From Heterobasidion occidentale (lineage: Eukaryota; Basidiomycota; Agaricomycetes; Russulales; Bondarzewiaceae), in assembly GCA_039111635.1 (NCBI GenBank), contig JBCAQO010000001.1, forward strand, positions 930,001 through 994,000: a stretch of 64,000 bases of DNA, written 5' to 3'. Position numbers and translations under genes: made by a program. Each line of letters opens with the position of its first letter. Within the stretch, counting starts at the first letter, position 1. The notes under the pieces were generated by a model. It saw nothing but the letters and a program-made list of their open reading frames with translations, did not search any database and was not told the DNA's origin. Below, in pieces: positions 23,521 to 35,700 of this stretch.

Positions 23521-24674
23521 ATGACTACACTCCCATCCTACATCCCCTCCTGGCTCAGGAACTCCCACAATGACGAACATATCAACCTTGTCCTCCATAT
23601 CCTCGCAGAGAGAGAGCGCGTCCGAGTCCGAGCTCGCGCAGATTCTGAGCGACGCTCGGGCGCATCCCTAGCGCACCGTATCGCTCGCCTTCCGTTGATC
23701 CTCTCCCCTAAAATCCAGCTTGCCGACCACTACTCCGTCGCCGTAGCGGCTCAGCCAGAGAACGTGCCGTACAATCGCTACCGCGATATCAAACCATACG
23801 ACCGCACGCGAGTCATCGTGGGAGATCGCTACTTTAATGGCAGCTGGGTCCGGGAGACTGCGGGTGGAAGCTGGTTCATAGCGACGCAGGCACCCCTTCC
23901 TTCGACCTCCCACGACTTCCTCAGCATCCTCGCAAAGCCCACAGTGAAGCCTCCGGACGGGCGCTATCCCCACCCTACGCGTGTGCGTACTGTCGTTCAG
24001 CTTACCCCAAATATCGAGTCTGGGATCCAGAAGGCACACGTCTACTTCCCTTCTCATCCCGGTCAGTCCTGGGTGGTTCTTCCGAACCCCTTGCACGAAC
24101 ATCTCCCATCGATTAAGTCACCCTCGTCAATTCCATAACCAACGATCATGCCCAGTGCATCGTGAGCACTATCTCCGTCATGTTTATCGATCGTGGTGTC
24201 ACGCAGCCCCCGGTGACGTTCAAGCATCTCATGTATACATCTTGGCCTGACCATGGCGTCCCCGAGCCGAGGGACCGAGCCAAGTTGCTCAACTTCATCA
24301 AGCTCGCTCACCAGATGAATATGGATACCGCTAGCTACCCAGGTGAAGCGGACTTCATTCCCGATTCACCAATTATTGTTCACTGTTCAGCTGGGGTTGG
24401 CCGTACGGGTGCATTCATCTCCCTCACCTCACTCCTTCACGCATACGATCTCCTTCCTGCTCAGCCTGCGGGATTCGTTGAATATCGCGCTCCTCCCCCG
24501 CCTCTCCCAACCCCGCTCTTCGGACCACTGCCGGAGTCTGTAGCGTGGGATCTGGTCGCTCAGGAAATTGATCAGCTGAGAGAGCAAAGACCGGGCATGG
24601 TACAGCGACACGAGCAAGCTTTGCTCATATATGACGTGCTTATTCTCGCTTTCGTCACTCGGGGGCGGGTTTGA
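23521..24674 (+). CDS. Classical protein tyrosine phosphatase
   Basis: Removes phosphate from phosphotyrosine in signalling proteins. The chosen ATG gives MTTLPSYIPSWLRNSHNDEH; a longer upstream frame lacks family resemblance. Visible PTP motifs in order: NRYRDIKPYDRTRV (substrate-recognition loop), FNGSWVRE and FIATQAPLPSTSHDFL, then YTSWPDHGVPEP (WPD loop with the general-acid Asp) and the P-loop IVHCSAGVGRTGAF with nucleophilic Cys and Arg. A Q-loop-like region follows (EIDQLREQRPGMVQ). All catalytic residues are present. The first half and second half are in different frames. Either a 56-nt GT-AG intron (24062-24117) joins YFPSHP to VTLVNSITNDHAQ, or one G is missing at 24116-24117 so that LPSIK runs on to VTLVN. 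The second reading keeps 18 residues that look coding (QSWVVLPNPLHEH). Confidence 0.88.
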
Positions 24675-25023
24675 AGTCAGACAGATCTTCTTGTAGGTTA
24701 GTACCGACCATCGAACGTCTTCAGTCACCACGGACATGTCTATCAGTATCTTTCCTCTGTACCCGGCAGATATGAGGCACGCGACGAGCCGTGAATATGT
24801 AGCATGGTTTTCAAGCATAAGGGCTCGTTCTTCACGAAGCTAATGATAAAATATCTTCGCACTTCTCCCCAGAAACGGCACCTTCGTGGATAAGTACGAG
24901 GGCAAGAAGAAATCAACAGGGGTAAATACTGTGTAAGCAAATCGTCTGAATAGATTTGTGGCTGCGATGGCTGCTTTTCCGAAACATCATCGCCTCGTTT
25001 ACCATCCGCTGCGATCCAGAACC
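24675..25023. other. Intergenic region upstream of the Ran1-like kinase
   Basis: About 350 bases with no supportable gene; PTP 3' UTR and kinase promoter. Confidence 0.4.
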
Positions 25024-25030
25024 TATATAT
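25024..25030 (+). promoter_or_regulatory. TATA box of the Ran1-like kinase
   Basis: TATATAT about 95-100 bp upstream of the ATG at 25125. Position and match only. Confidence 0.4.
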
Positions 25031-25124
25031 TGCCTCTCTCAAGTCTTTACAAAATGAAATCATTCTCTTCCCATAGCTTCACCCACATTGCGTTGACCGC
25101 ATTTCTCTGCTGCCATTTGCTACC

Positions 25125-26385
25125 ATGTCTACTCATTCCAGTGGCTTCCTCCCTGACCTTACCAACCGCTGCATAGACAACGACAACTTCCGCATAGGAA
25201 AGCCTCTCCGTGCGGGAGGATATGGCCTTGTATACCATGCACTCGACACTGCCGCTCCCCTCCATACCCGCAAGGAGTACGCTGTCAAATGTATGTTGAA
25301 AGCCACCCCTGACCATCCTATGGCGCGCCATCAGGATCGCGAAATGGCCCTCCATGCAATGGTCTCGCACCACCCCGGTGTCATCACTCTCCACCGTGTG
25401 TGGAACAGGGAGGTTTGCTGTTTCTTGTTATGGACCTCTGCAACTCTGGGGATATGTTTGACGCCGTCATGGTGCGCCAGATTTACAAGAACAATGATGA
25501 GTTGTTGAAGCTGGCCTTCACCCGACTCATTGATACTGTCGAGGGCTGCCATGATCAGGGCGTATTCCATCGCGATCTGAAGCTGGACAACGTCCTTGTG
25601 TCGGAGGACGGATCGCAGGTGTGGCTCACAGATTTCGGGCTCGCGACTTCGGATGTCATGTCGACTGAGTATGGGAATGGCACTCCCACCTACATGAGCC
25701 CTGGTAAGCTTATCCCCATCGTCGTCGGGTTAGCATGGTGACCCTAACCACCCTTCTCATAGAATGCACGAGGCGAATCCCTGAGGGATCATTTTCTTCC
25801 GCGGCAAGCGATGTATGGTCTCTCGGTGTCATCCTTTTCAACATGATCACCCTCAGCAACCCCTGGAACCACACAAAATCTGATGACAATATGTTCAAAG
25901 ACTACCTCCGCAATCCGGACTTCACGCCCGAATATGCCATGTCTGATGCGGCCAACACCCTCTTCGAACGCATCTTTACCCTTGATCCCTCCTGTCGCAT
26001 ATCTTTGGCAGGGTTGCGTGGGGAGGTGGCGAACATCCACAGTTTCTTCCCGGCGAAGAAAGCTAGACCCTCGCCCTCGACCCTCCTTGCGTATGGCGAT
26101 AGTTCACATAAAACCCCTTCTGTCGCTGGTTCTATACCCAGCGTTTCGGACCTGTACGCAATCCTTGACTCCGTAGCCCCTATCCCTTCCTCGTCGACTC
26201 CAGGCGGCAGTCGCTCCTCTTCCACCGACATCTCGTCATCCGACCAAGACAGTGATGTGTCTCAAACACCTGTGGCACTTCCTGTGCGGCTAAATTCCAA
26301 CACCCCTAAATTGTCCAAGAAGACATTCTTCGGAGGGCTGTCGCGTGAAACCTTTCGCAAGATTTTTGGCGTTGATATCTCGTAG
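25125..26385 (+). CDS. Ran1/Pat1-like serine/threonine protein kinase, with an apparent frameshift
   Basis: Start MSTHSSGFLPDLTNRCIDND. Kinase motifs in order: LRAGGYGLVYHA (glycine loop), KEYAVKCML (VAIK lysine), HPGVITLHRV, GGLLFLVMDLCNSGDMF, GVFHRDLKLDNVLV (HRD), WLTDFGLATSD (DFG) and TPTYMSPE. The last codon is completed after an intron at about 25705-25763, giving SPECTRR. SDVWSLGVILFNMITLSNPW and a Ser/Pro-rich tail follow. The short N-terminus, MSPEC and the 'NPW' segment match the fungal Ran1/Pat1-like group; Ran1 of fission yeast restrains meiosis, but members in mushrooms are many and mostly unstudied. HRV (25395-25400) and the downstream GGLLFLV are in different frames: TGGAACAG would read on as W-E-Q only if it were TGGGAACAG. 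No plausible intron bridges it. Confidence 0.8.
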
Positions 26386-26734
26386 GCGGGTCATGAATAG
26401 TACTATACCACATGCTTGTACTCTTTCCTTACGTTTCCATACAATTCATTTAATTTAACAAGACACACCGGAGCTTTGCTCCGGCGTTGCGAACAGACAC
26501 AATATCGGGAAGCATCAAGATGATTATTTCTCGTGCTAAATTCTCTTTGTGAATTACATTCAATGGTATTTTATCTATGTTAACCCAAGTTCTCCTCGGT
26601 CTGCACCTCGAAATAGGGCTGCAAAGACATGAGCGACGAGCAAACAACTTGCAACACAGTAACATCTCGAGGTTTGTCTAGGCGTCACGCAGCGCGTTGA
26701 GCAGCCAGAGCGCAGATGCCGGGGATGCCACCAT
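26386..26734. other. Intergenic region with a small perfect hairpin
   Basis: A/T-rich 3' UTR-like sequence. At 26468-26484 there is a perfect 7-bp stem with a 3-nt loop (CCGGAGC TTT GCTCCGG). It is too small to call functional. Confidence 0.35.
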
Positions 26735-27456
26735 CCTGCAAGGGCATCTGCTCCAGCCGACAATCGTATCGAGGACGAGAGCGCACCTTTGAGGCTCCGG
26801 AGCTCGGTCTTGGCTTGCTCCTACTTGTGCTTGTAGTCCTGGAGCTGGATGTCTAGATCGCGGATGACCACGAGGTCAAAGTCTTCTGAGGTCAAGAGCT
26901 CACGTTGCACCGCGAGAGGTCAGACCCCTCCATGTTGGAGCAAAGCTGGCCTGTGACCATCTGCGTGTTTGTTCTCCAGCTGCTTGTGTCCTGCCAATGC
27001 ACGGGCAGCATTCTGCAGCCGCTGGCGCTCGTTCTTGGCCACCCGCGCCTTGCACGTGTCGTGGGCCTCTTTTGAAAGGTCATGGTCGGCGGCTGTCAGA
27101 GGAAAGGCGGCCAGTCAGAAACCGGTCAATGCAGGTGCTGCGGGTAGAGAAGCTAGAAGCTAGGAAAAGGGAGAACGTACGCACCGGCGTTGGCTGGGAC
27201 CTCCGAGAGCCACTGCCAGCGTCTCCGCCTCGTGCTTCTTCCCGTTCCACCCCCAGCGGTTGACCCAGTCCTGCTTCTCGCGCGGCGTGCTGATGCGCCC
27301 TAGAACCGACGGGAACGGTGCGCGCTCCGAGTCGCGCGCACTGCGACGATACGAGTTGACCCCGGGACCCAGTGTAGCCACGGAAAAGACACCCGCGCAC
27401 GCGTCCGAGCCGATGCGACGACCAAGCACCCAGCACCCAGTACCCAGCAAACCCAA
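26735..27456 (-). pseudogene. Broken coiled-coil gene relic
   Basis: On the minus strand a first exon reads cleanly as GRRIGSDACAGVFSVATLGP, then RISTPREKQDWVNRWGWN and GKKHEAETLAVALGG. An intron-like GTGCGTACG...TGACAG separates it from ADHDLSKEAHDTCKARVAKN, ERQRLQNAARALAGHKQLEN and KHADGHRPALLQHGGV. This is a charged, helical, coiled-coil-like stretch. It then meets TGA (about 26916), continues in the same frame as PLAVQRELLTSEDFDLVVIR and DLDIQLQDYKHK, meets TAG (about 26828), and continues as EQAKTELRSLKGALSSSIRL. Coding character persists across both stops, so this is a decayed gene rather than chance. Both stops are one C-to-T change away from sense (CGA to TGA, CAG to TAG). I do not recognise the family. 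Confidence 0.55.
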
Positions 27457-28280
27457 TAGAGGGATCGGTGCGTGGAGTTGATGTTACTGTCCCGGACGCA
27501 GAAAACCAGCACCCAAGAGACGCTCGAGCATGTGAATTGCCGACGCAGCGCAGGCGAAGCTCACGCCCGCACCTGAGCTCAAGCGAATGGCAGCAGAGAG
27601 GCCAGCCGACGTGTGCGCTACATGCTCGTGCCCGAGCCGCCTCTTCGCTCCGAGGTGGGTCGCGTGCGCCGTGTCGATGCATGTCGCGCGCTCGCTGGCC
27701 GGCTGGCCTCGACGCTAGCAACGGTGGGCGTCGTGACATTCATCGAGCGGTCCGTCATGAGCAGCGTCGCGCGTACATGACGCGGCTCCTGTTTCTGGGA
27801 GTGTGGCAGCACGGGAGTGGGGTCAGCCTCACGGGGGCGGGGGCAGGCGGAAAGGGCGACACGATACATGTCTTATAACATGGTGAGGTGGGATACGAGC
27901 AATTGGCGGGTGATCATGTGTTGGAAGGTCTGCGATCGGTGGAGCAGGTAAGACATTGTCGGACAAAAAGCAAGAACCTAACGAAATCAAGCAAGTATTG
28001 TTGAGGAGGTTGACAGCATGTCGCGGCTCGCAAGGCGGACATTTCAACCAGGGGAGGATTAGCGCGTTCGTGGACAGATCACCAAACAGAAGTAAACGAA
28101 AGTTCGAGCATTGCGTATAGTAAGTGTAATCATATATTGCAACACGTAGTGCAGAGCGCAAACGAAAGACAGGCAAACAAATGCCAGCGCCAGCAGGCTA
28201 CCTACCGGCAACCGCCGAGCCGGTTACTCGTCCACTGCTGTGAAGTCAGTCGCGCAGTGAGCAGCTTGCTCGAAGTCGCT
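27457..28280. other. GC-rich block without a recognisable gene
   Basis: 27.46-27.9 kb is visibly richer in G and C, with many CG dinucleotides and G runs (GGGGGCGGGGGCAGGCGG near 27834). It leaves long chance frames on both strands because stops are rare. From about 27.9 kb base composition returns to normal. The 28.0-28.28 kb part is probably the promoter of the EF-hand gene. I could support no gene here. Confidence 0.4.
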
Positions 28281-29584
28281 ATGCACCTCCAGACCGCCCT
28301 CTCGCTTTTTTTTTGTATATGCTCTGTGTGCGCTCACGGTGCCCATGAAGGCCACAGTCAGGAGCCCATCACAGGTGACGCTACCGAATATGCTCAGAAG
28401 CATGTACGTGGGCACCCTCAACTCAGCATATGACATGGTGCTTACGATGGAAGTATAGATGGCCACCGAACATCATATGTGGGTAGACTTGGTCGCAATG
28501 CTATAATAAGTAGCTGAGAGGGCTGTTCAGAGACTCCTTTGATCTTGCAAGTTTCTTCCAACTTCATGACTTGAACAGGTACGTCTGTATCGCGGCATCA
28601 TGCAGCGCTTGTTTAACGAAGAACCGTAATCCAGGGATGGGGTCTGGGATACTGCAGAGATCGAAGCTATCTATGGTGTTCACCACGTCTACTCACAGAA
28701 GAAGTCGAAGGTGCGCATACATGTCCCGATAAACCAACCTCCACGTACCTGAATGTCGCTGTGTAGGATGATGTCGAGCATCAAAAGAAGGCGGACACGA
28801 TAGTGCAGGCCATACTGAAAGCCATGGACAAAGATGGCAACGGAAAGGTTACTCAGAAGGAATTTGAGGCAGTCGGACTTGCAGGTCTGCCCAATTTCGA
28901 TGAGCTGGGCGCGGAGGGCCACCATTATGATGTCGAGAGCGGTATGTTCCTCATCCATCACATCTCCTCATTCAACTCACGATTCTGCCAGAGTTCTTCC
29001 TGCACCATGAAGGTACATGACACGCTTTGTAGCACCGACCAACCTTGTTCACTCCCCTTCTCAGAACAATATCATTCCACTCCCGAGACTCAAACCGACG
29101 AGTCCTACACCCACCCAGAAGACCTCGAACATTTCGCCCAGCACGAGGCGATCGAACATAAAGAGGCCGAACGTGAGGCGAAGTTCCAAGGGATCACCGT
29201 CGAGGAGGCACTCGCGCAACATGAAGAACATGGACATGACGAGGCTCCGCCCGCACCGGGGGCTGGTTCTAACGACGCCGACAACGACACGGCTGATGCC
29301 GCCCACCCACCCACGACCAAGAAGATCCAGCGCCAGACTCCACCAGAAAAGCAAGATCCTGCCGTCCGCTTCCGCGACGCAAAGGCTGAAAGCGAGAGAC
29401 ATGGTGATTGGGGCTCTGGCGATGCTGGCTATAAGCCTCCGAATACCCCATCTGAGAAGATGCGGAAGAACCTTCCGTACAAGGTATCGTCTTTTTTATT
29501 CCTTCTAATCGTCTCTTGTGTTGGAACGTTGACAACCAGGAACGTATGCAGTATAAATTCCGCCGGAGCTGGGGCGATTTCTAG
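28281..29584 (+). CDS. SSP120: SSP120/nucleobindin-like secreted EF-hand calcium-binding protein
   Basis: The N-terminus MHLQTALSLFFCICSVCAHG is a signal peptide, followed by AHEGHSQEPITGDATEYAQK. Later exons give HDLNR|DGVWDTAEIEAIYG (first EF-hand, split by an intron) and AILKAMDKDGNGKVTQKEFE (canonical second EF-hand, D-x-D-G-N-G). A His-rich stretch (HPEDLEHFAQHEAIEHKEAE), EEHGHDEAPPAPGAG and a C-terminal ERMQYKFRRSWGDF end at TAG 29582-29584. Architecture (signal peptide, two EF-hands, acidic/His-rich tail) matches yeast Ssp120 and animal nucleobindin. In yeast Ssp120 is an ER/Golgi lumenal partner of the cargo receptor Emp47; that role is inferred here. About six short introns. Convergent with DOP1, with about 210 bp between stop codons. 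Confidence 0.85.
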
Positions 29585-29796
29585 ACGTGGTATAGGCACG
29601 GGGTCGAAGTGGAAGTTGCTTGCTGATATCATTTCATGTTCTGCACGGATGCTATTTCTTATTCCTAGTTGATTAAATATCTCCTAAATCCTATGTCTCG
29701 GAATATACACAAAGCGGAAGGAAAAGTGCAGACAGATGTGATTGTCCAAAGCTCATCCGAATGAAAAGTCAGCCAAGGTCTACGTCACGGAATGCC

Positions 29797-32700
29797 CTAA
29801 GGTTTCGTTCCCTCAAACATATCACCCACAAGTCCCCGCTCGACCTCTTCCCAGTCGATGTTACCCCCACTTATGTACACACTCTCGTAACTCGCTATGC
29901 TCACACTTGAGAAGAATGGAACGAGATCGCGGATGGAGTCTATCTGACGTAGGTCGTTGAGCATAGGTCGACGCATTGATCGCGCTTCGTCTATAGGCGT
30001 TGCGAACAAAGAACTTGATGGAAGATCCCCTGATGAAGGAATAACACCCTACCGAAGTGAGCATTATGAGTGATGAGGCAGTAGCAGCATATGGCTTGAT
30101 CATTTACTTCTGTGATAGGCAGCCTTGATCCAATCTCTGCTAGCTGGTCGAACATGGCCTCGGGAAGCCAGTCATCTGGGCGATACACTGCATCGACGGT
30201 GTCCGTGATGAAAATCCATTGATACCTGCTCTGCACTAAGCATCTTTTTGTGAGTCAACCAGAGGGCGACATACACTTGGAAATCCTCTGTCTGCAGCAC
30301 AAGTAAAAGGTCCAGGAATTTACACGCGGACAAGACCAAGAGTAGGTCTTCCGAGCCGTCGCTTGGCAGTGTTGTCATAAGTTGGTCCAAGAGCCGGTAC
30401 TGAACATAGATATGTAAGTGTAAGATCGTTTTCAATAAATGTCTGGAGCTTTACCATTTCAGTCAAAATGACTGGCCAGAAACTGACAAGGTTGTGCGCG
30501 CTAAGCCGACACAGCAGGACACGGACGCATAAATAGACTTCGGCTTGTACAATTGGCGCGGGGACGTTCCGCAGGACATCAACCAACTTTTCCTGGATTG
30601 TCGGTAAGGAGGTCAAGAATTGATTCTTCTCCCCACAGTACAGGGCGTAAGACAGTCGACGGAGGTTGAGCGAACGGAGCAAATTTTCATATTCCCGGTT
30701 TGTGAAAATATTGGTGGAGGGAGCAGTCGTTACTTTGCCTGTAACCATTGTCAGCTGGGGAATGAAAGACCATCGTACTAACCACACCTAGAAGTTCTGT
30801 GAAAGCAGTCTTATCTGTGTCAACCAGGGCCCTTGCTATTGATCTAAAGCCACGTCCGGCTTCTAGCGGGCTGTTAAAGAATCGATTATCGCTGAGGATG
30901 TCTGATACTACACTTCGCCAGGCCTTGAGAGCAGCCGGGATTCGACTCATCTCCAAGATCATCTGAAGAATGATATCGTCGACGTCTAGAGGTCTGCAAG
31001 AAGTCAATGTAGGGAAACCGGAGCTTTCGAGGCTGACGAACTTGGGTTTTCCCTTCATAGAAGGGGTAATGATGTAGTAGACGATATTAACACATGCGGC
31101 AGTGATCTTGTCATTGTCCATAAGAAATCTGCGCAAGCTGGGTAACGCCGTGCTGGCAACATATCGGTTGATCTATCCGTGACTTATCAATATGAATATG
31201 GTTCTATATGCGAACGGGTTACCTGATCCACTATATCTACACCCGGCAACAATCTCAACGACTGTGGCTCTTGCAATGACACTGAACTGCCATTCATCTT
31301 CTCGTCCAGCTTGACATCTGATGCAACTACGCGTATAAGAGTGTGAGGGCAGTGCAGACAGCGCAATCGTAGAAATATTACCGCGAGGTACAGGAGAATC
31401 CCGGCCGTTCAATGATTCCTTAGCACCACGGCGAATCCAAGAACCTTGATCAGAGTTACGGCCAGCAGAAACTACGACAGAGTCAAGCAGCTTTCCGAAA
31501 GTATCCTGCAAATAAATGAGATCAGATCATTTGAAGCTTGTCCTTCATACTCACCTGGAGCTCTTTTCGTACTCGCCGATCTTCCATTGCTGTAGTTTGT
31601 GTCATCTTGTCGGCTAAAACAGATACACACCTGAATGAGAAGAATAAGCTTGCCTACTCTTAGGACATAAATGCTCATGTGCATACCTCAAAACAGGATA
31701 GACCTGGTTCTTGAAGTCCTTGACATTTCCAAGGATATCCTTCGCAAGCTGATGGAGGCGGCCCCATACTTGGAGAGCTAACGGCCCTTCTAACTGCTGC
31801 AAATATTGCTCCAGAAACCGAAACAGGTCGCTGTCGGATCTAGAGGCACAGAAGTTAGTACGAAGTTGCCTCCTAAATCACAAGACTCACAGGTCAGGGT
31901 TGACTACCTGCTTTCTGCCTCTCTCCGTGAGGCCAGGGACGCGACAAGATATGCTTTCGCACACCATGTGTACAACACTCTGAGCACTAGATGTCAGGGC
32001 ATCCACCAGTTCAAATGCCGCTTTTTGAGGCTGGGCGTTATCCATGAAAAAGTGTGCTTCGGCAGAAGCTCAGATGATGACACACCGAGGGATCCCGATT
32101 CCAGCAATCGATAATAGATTCCAACACCTCAGGCGCTTGTACACGGAAAAAGTGCTCAAACACTCGTCGACAGCGCAATCGTGACTTGCTGCAGATCATA
32201 GACAATGAGTCGTCCTTTGGTGTCCACGACTTCGACTCCGGCCATGTCATGGTAGACCAAATGGTATACAGCACGCGGATACCTTCGTGTAATGACCGGT
32301 ATCCCGGCGATCGAGCCTGCAGAGGCCATAAGCTATTCCGAAATGAGACTATCTTCAGGTACACACCGTCATTTGTTCTTCTGGGATTATGGGTATTGTC
32401 TCGGAGCCAAAGACTGTCGTCATCATTCCAAGTAGGCCACCACCCTCTCCCCCTGGAGATTTCTCTGAAGGGATACCATCATCCTCTACCTGCGCAGTAT
32501 CAGATGTTTGTAGATTCAAAATGATCAAACGCTCGAGTGCATTGAGAAGCATGGTGAAATCTGCGTCAGTAGTCATTGACTGTAGATCCTCATCCTCCTG
32601 TTTATCAGTAAATACCCGGCTGATATCTGCCAGGTTAGATCGGAGTTGACGACCGACACAATCGCTGAGAGGTGACACTACAGCTTGAAGCGCATGCTGG

Positions 32701-35700
32701 AATTGAGGTACTGTCATGAGTATAAAGTCCAACCAGTGCTGTAACACAGGGCGATTGGACGATACAGCGATGCCGTCGATGAGGGTCTGCACCAAAAGTG
32801 GATTCACAGAGTGCATCTGACCACCCAATTCTTGTGATCCAGGGGGAGAAGGAGGTCTCTCCGGCATACCATCCACTGAGGCGACTGTCGTCCGTTTGGC
32901 CGCTCGGGTCGCAGTAGCGGTCGTCGCAGATATTACAGAGTGGAGAAGATGGAGAAGCTTGTTCTGGAGGTCGATGCGCTTCATATGGACAGAAAAATAC
33001 AGTTTACCGATCACCGCCGCCTCAATACCTTCGAGGGCAAGGCCGTCGACATCTCCGCGAGCAACAATAGCCTGGAGAAGATCTATTGCTGTCGATTGAA
33101 TGACAATGTTGGCAGGACCCATTCGTTCGACGCGTCTGTGTTTACACTCGGATTGCAAGAACCTGTGATATATCGGTCAGTCAGCTGATTGACCGTATTC
33201 ATAGAGCTTGCCTGGTAAGAATCTCGATCAATACGTCTTGATAGGTTGCATCAGGGTGTGCGAGGCCGGCTTAGTAGGTAATATATCAGTACCTTAAAAA
33301 TAGTGCATATAAATGAAAACAATTACAGGCTTCAATTCGTTCGACAAGCCCCGCATGATGTGAGCGTCTGACATGACTTGTTCGAGTAGTCTTGCTGAAG
33401 CCCTGTCCACCGAATCGAACGACTGATAGCAGTGTTTCCAGCAGATAAGTAATGTATGACTGATCGATTGGTCGTTCATAGGAGAAATCCCGGAGCTCCT
33501 TGCCATTTATCTTGGAGACAGAGGGTGTCCGACGTAACGCCGGGTCCAAAAGGTCAAACAGAATAGGGTCCAAGACCCTACAGAAAGATTGAGTTTGGTT
33601 CAAGTAATTAAAATGTATACCCACGTACCGGAGATACGACTTCAAGCTACAACGCATCCAAGTCTCTCCAACCCGGCGAAGGCTGGGGTCGTCGCTTTTC
33701 AAGGTGTCCAAAACAATCATTATTGGAACCTTAAAGCGAAAGCCTGGCAGCAAACTATCCTCTGTCGGCGAAATGTTAATATTCTGATAATGACAGTTTT
33801 TCCGCGAAAATCACCAGTCAATCGCCAAAACACTCCAAATGCCTCGTATGACTCCTGCACATTTCGGGACTGAGGGGATGTGAGACCCTGTGCAACAATG
33901 GACTCGACATATGGCCACTTGGTCGCATTTTCCAAGGCCCAGATGAGGTTGACAGCGCGGGCGTGGTACACGGTATAGTTAGGACGCAGATATCTGAAGA
34001 GCTGGTAATAACGATCATGGGAAATAAGTAACATCGAAATGGGTGGATCACGCACGGTATGGATCATCTTGAACATGGTTTGTCGTGTATGAATTGAAAC
34101 ACCAGGTTCAAGTCCACTGGTATGATGCAGGGCAATGACCAGAGAAACGACTCTATCAACAACGACGAATGTTGTGTTCTGCAGGACACAAGGTCAACTA
34201 CAAGACCTATATGCGCTCGACGACCTAGATCTTACCTCTTGTTCAATTGCAGTCAAAACAACGGCAAGCCATTCCACTGGATCCCAGTCTACCTTGACCT
34301 TCAAGTCCGCACGTCCACCAAGTCCTTCCACAAGCTGAGTGACTAGAAGTAAGGACTGCACAAATATGTCAAGCAAAGAAGCATCCTTGCGAGTTACTTG
34401 GCATAAGCCTTTAGCGCAGGCAATACTGAGCTCCACAATATTCTCAAATGCCGTAGTAAAGTGAGTTGCAAGAGACTTTCTTTGTGCGGCGGTCGGAAGA
34501 TCGATGGTCAATGCAAGTCCATAGAATGCTCGTGCAAGAATATAAGGACCGGAAGTGTCAGGAGATTCTTGTGTTGCTTCTGGGAGCTCAGGTGATTGCC
34601 AGAGTGCTGAAGGTGGTATCTGCTTTAAGAGGGTCGTCACGAAGTGCACTGCCTCCGAGAGAACACGCAAGGAGGGTTTGGAGACAGATGACGAGAATTG
34701 ATGCTATAAAACAGCATTATTGTAAATGGACGCCACACGAGAAGATAACTGAAAGGTATCACCTTGACAATTTCCACGACGGCAGCAAAGACTAGGGGGA
34801 AGTGAAGGGTTTGGATCTCGTCATCTTGTACATGGAATGTCGTCAAGATGAAATGAGCCAAATGAATCGCCTAATGCAAAGCATGTCAATGATATGTGCA
34901 CAGCTAGATGATAGAGGACGCGCCTCGCAATCAATCCCATCGCCGATAATCTCTTGGAGGATGGATCCTAACAATTGCCTCCAAACGACACGCGGCTCGA
35001 CAGCCTGGTACAGCGTGCTTGCTGTCATGACGATCTAGAAATAATGATCAGTATCATGCCAAAGGGGCATATCCCAATCTCTCACCTCGTCATTGTTATC
35101 TGGACTTGATTGCATCGCCCTTTTGAGAGCATTGAACGCGTCGAGAACCAACACTTCTGTCAACGGGCCGCCAACTTCCCACTTATCCAGCAAGGAGATA
35201 AAAATCTTGAATGGCCGTGATTCTGAGTATTCCGCAGAAGGCGAGAACATTTCCTCCTATTGGGGCATCCGATATTAGCATCATAATTCTTATTTAGAGC
35301 ATCGTAACTTACTTGCAGCGTCCCCCGCAACAGTTCAAGCGCATTTGACTTGAAATACTGCGTCTGTTGTTCGCTGTTCTCTTGGGGGCCCAACAACCAC
35401 GTATAGAGGCGTCGATTCAACGAACTATCTCTGCGCATGACGACACTCGTCGCTGCTCGCATGAGAATTGCACGATCCTCCGCCGACGCCTTTTGCACCG
35501 CTGCATTGTCCATGCGTAAACTCTGTAACAGCAGATCAAGGGCGCTACGCCTAACGAGCAAGTTGTCGTCTTCAAGCGCTGCGGCAAATGCGCGGATCAT
35601 TAGGCCAATGTCACGGCCGACTATTAACGTTATGTCTGATATGTCTGATGCGTCAATGGGCGTCTCAGAATATAGTCAAATCATACGAACCTTCATCACC

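Noticed and set aside
27080..27739. 219-codon minus-strand frame in the GC-rich block
   Set aside because: It overlaps the better-supported relic exon in another frame, is rich in Arg/Ala/Gly/Ser as chance frames in GC-rich DNA are, and has no motif.
28803..29672. Reading the EF-hand region as one uninterrupted 289-codon gene
   Set aside because: It would read through clear introns and miss the signal peptide and first EF-hand. The spliced model from 28281 fits the family.
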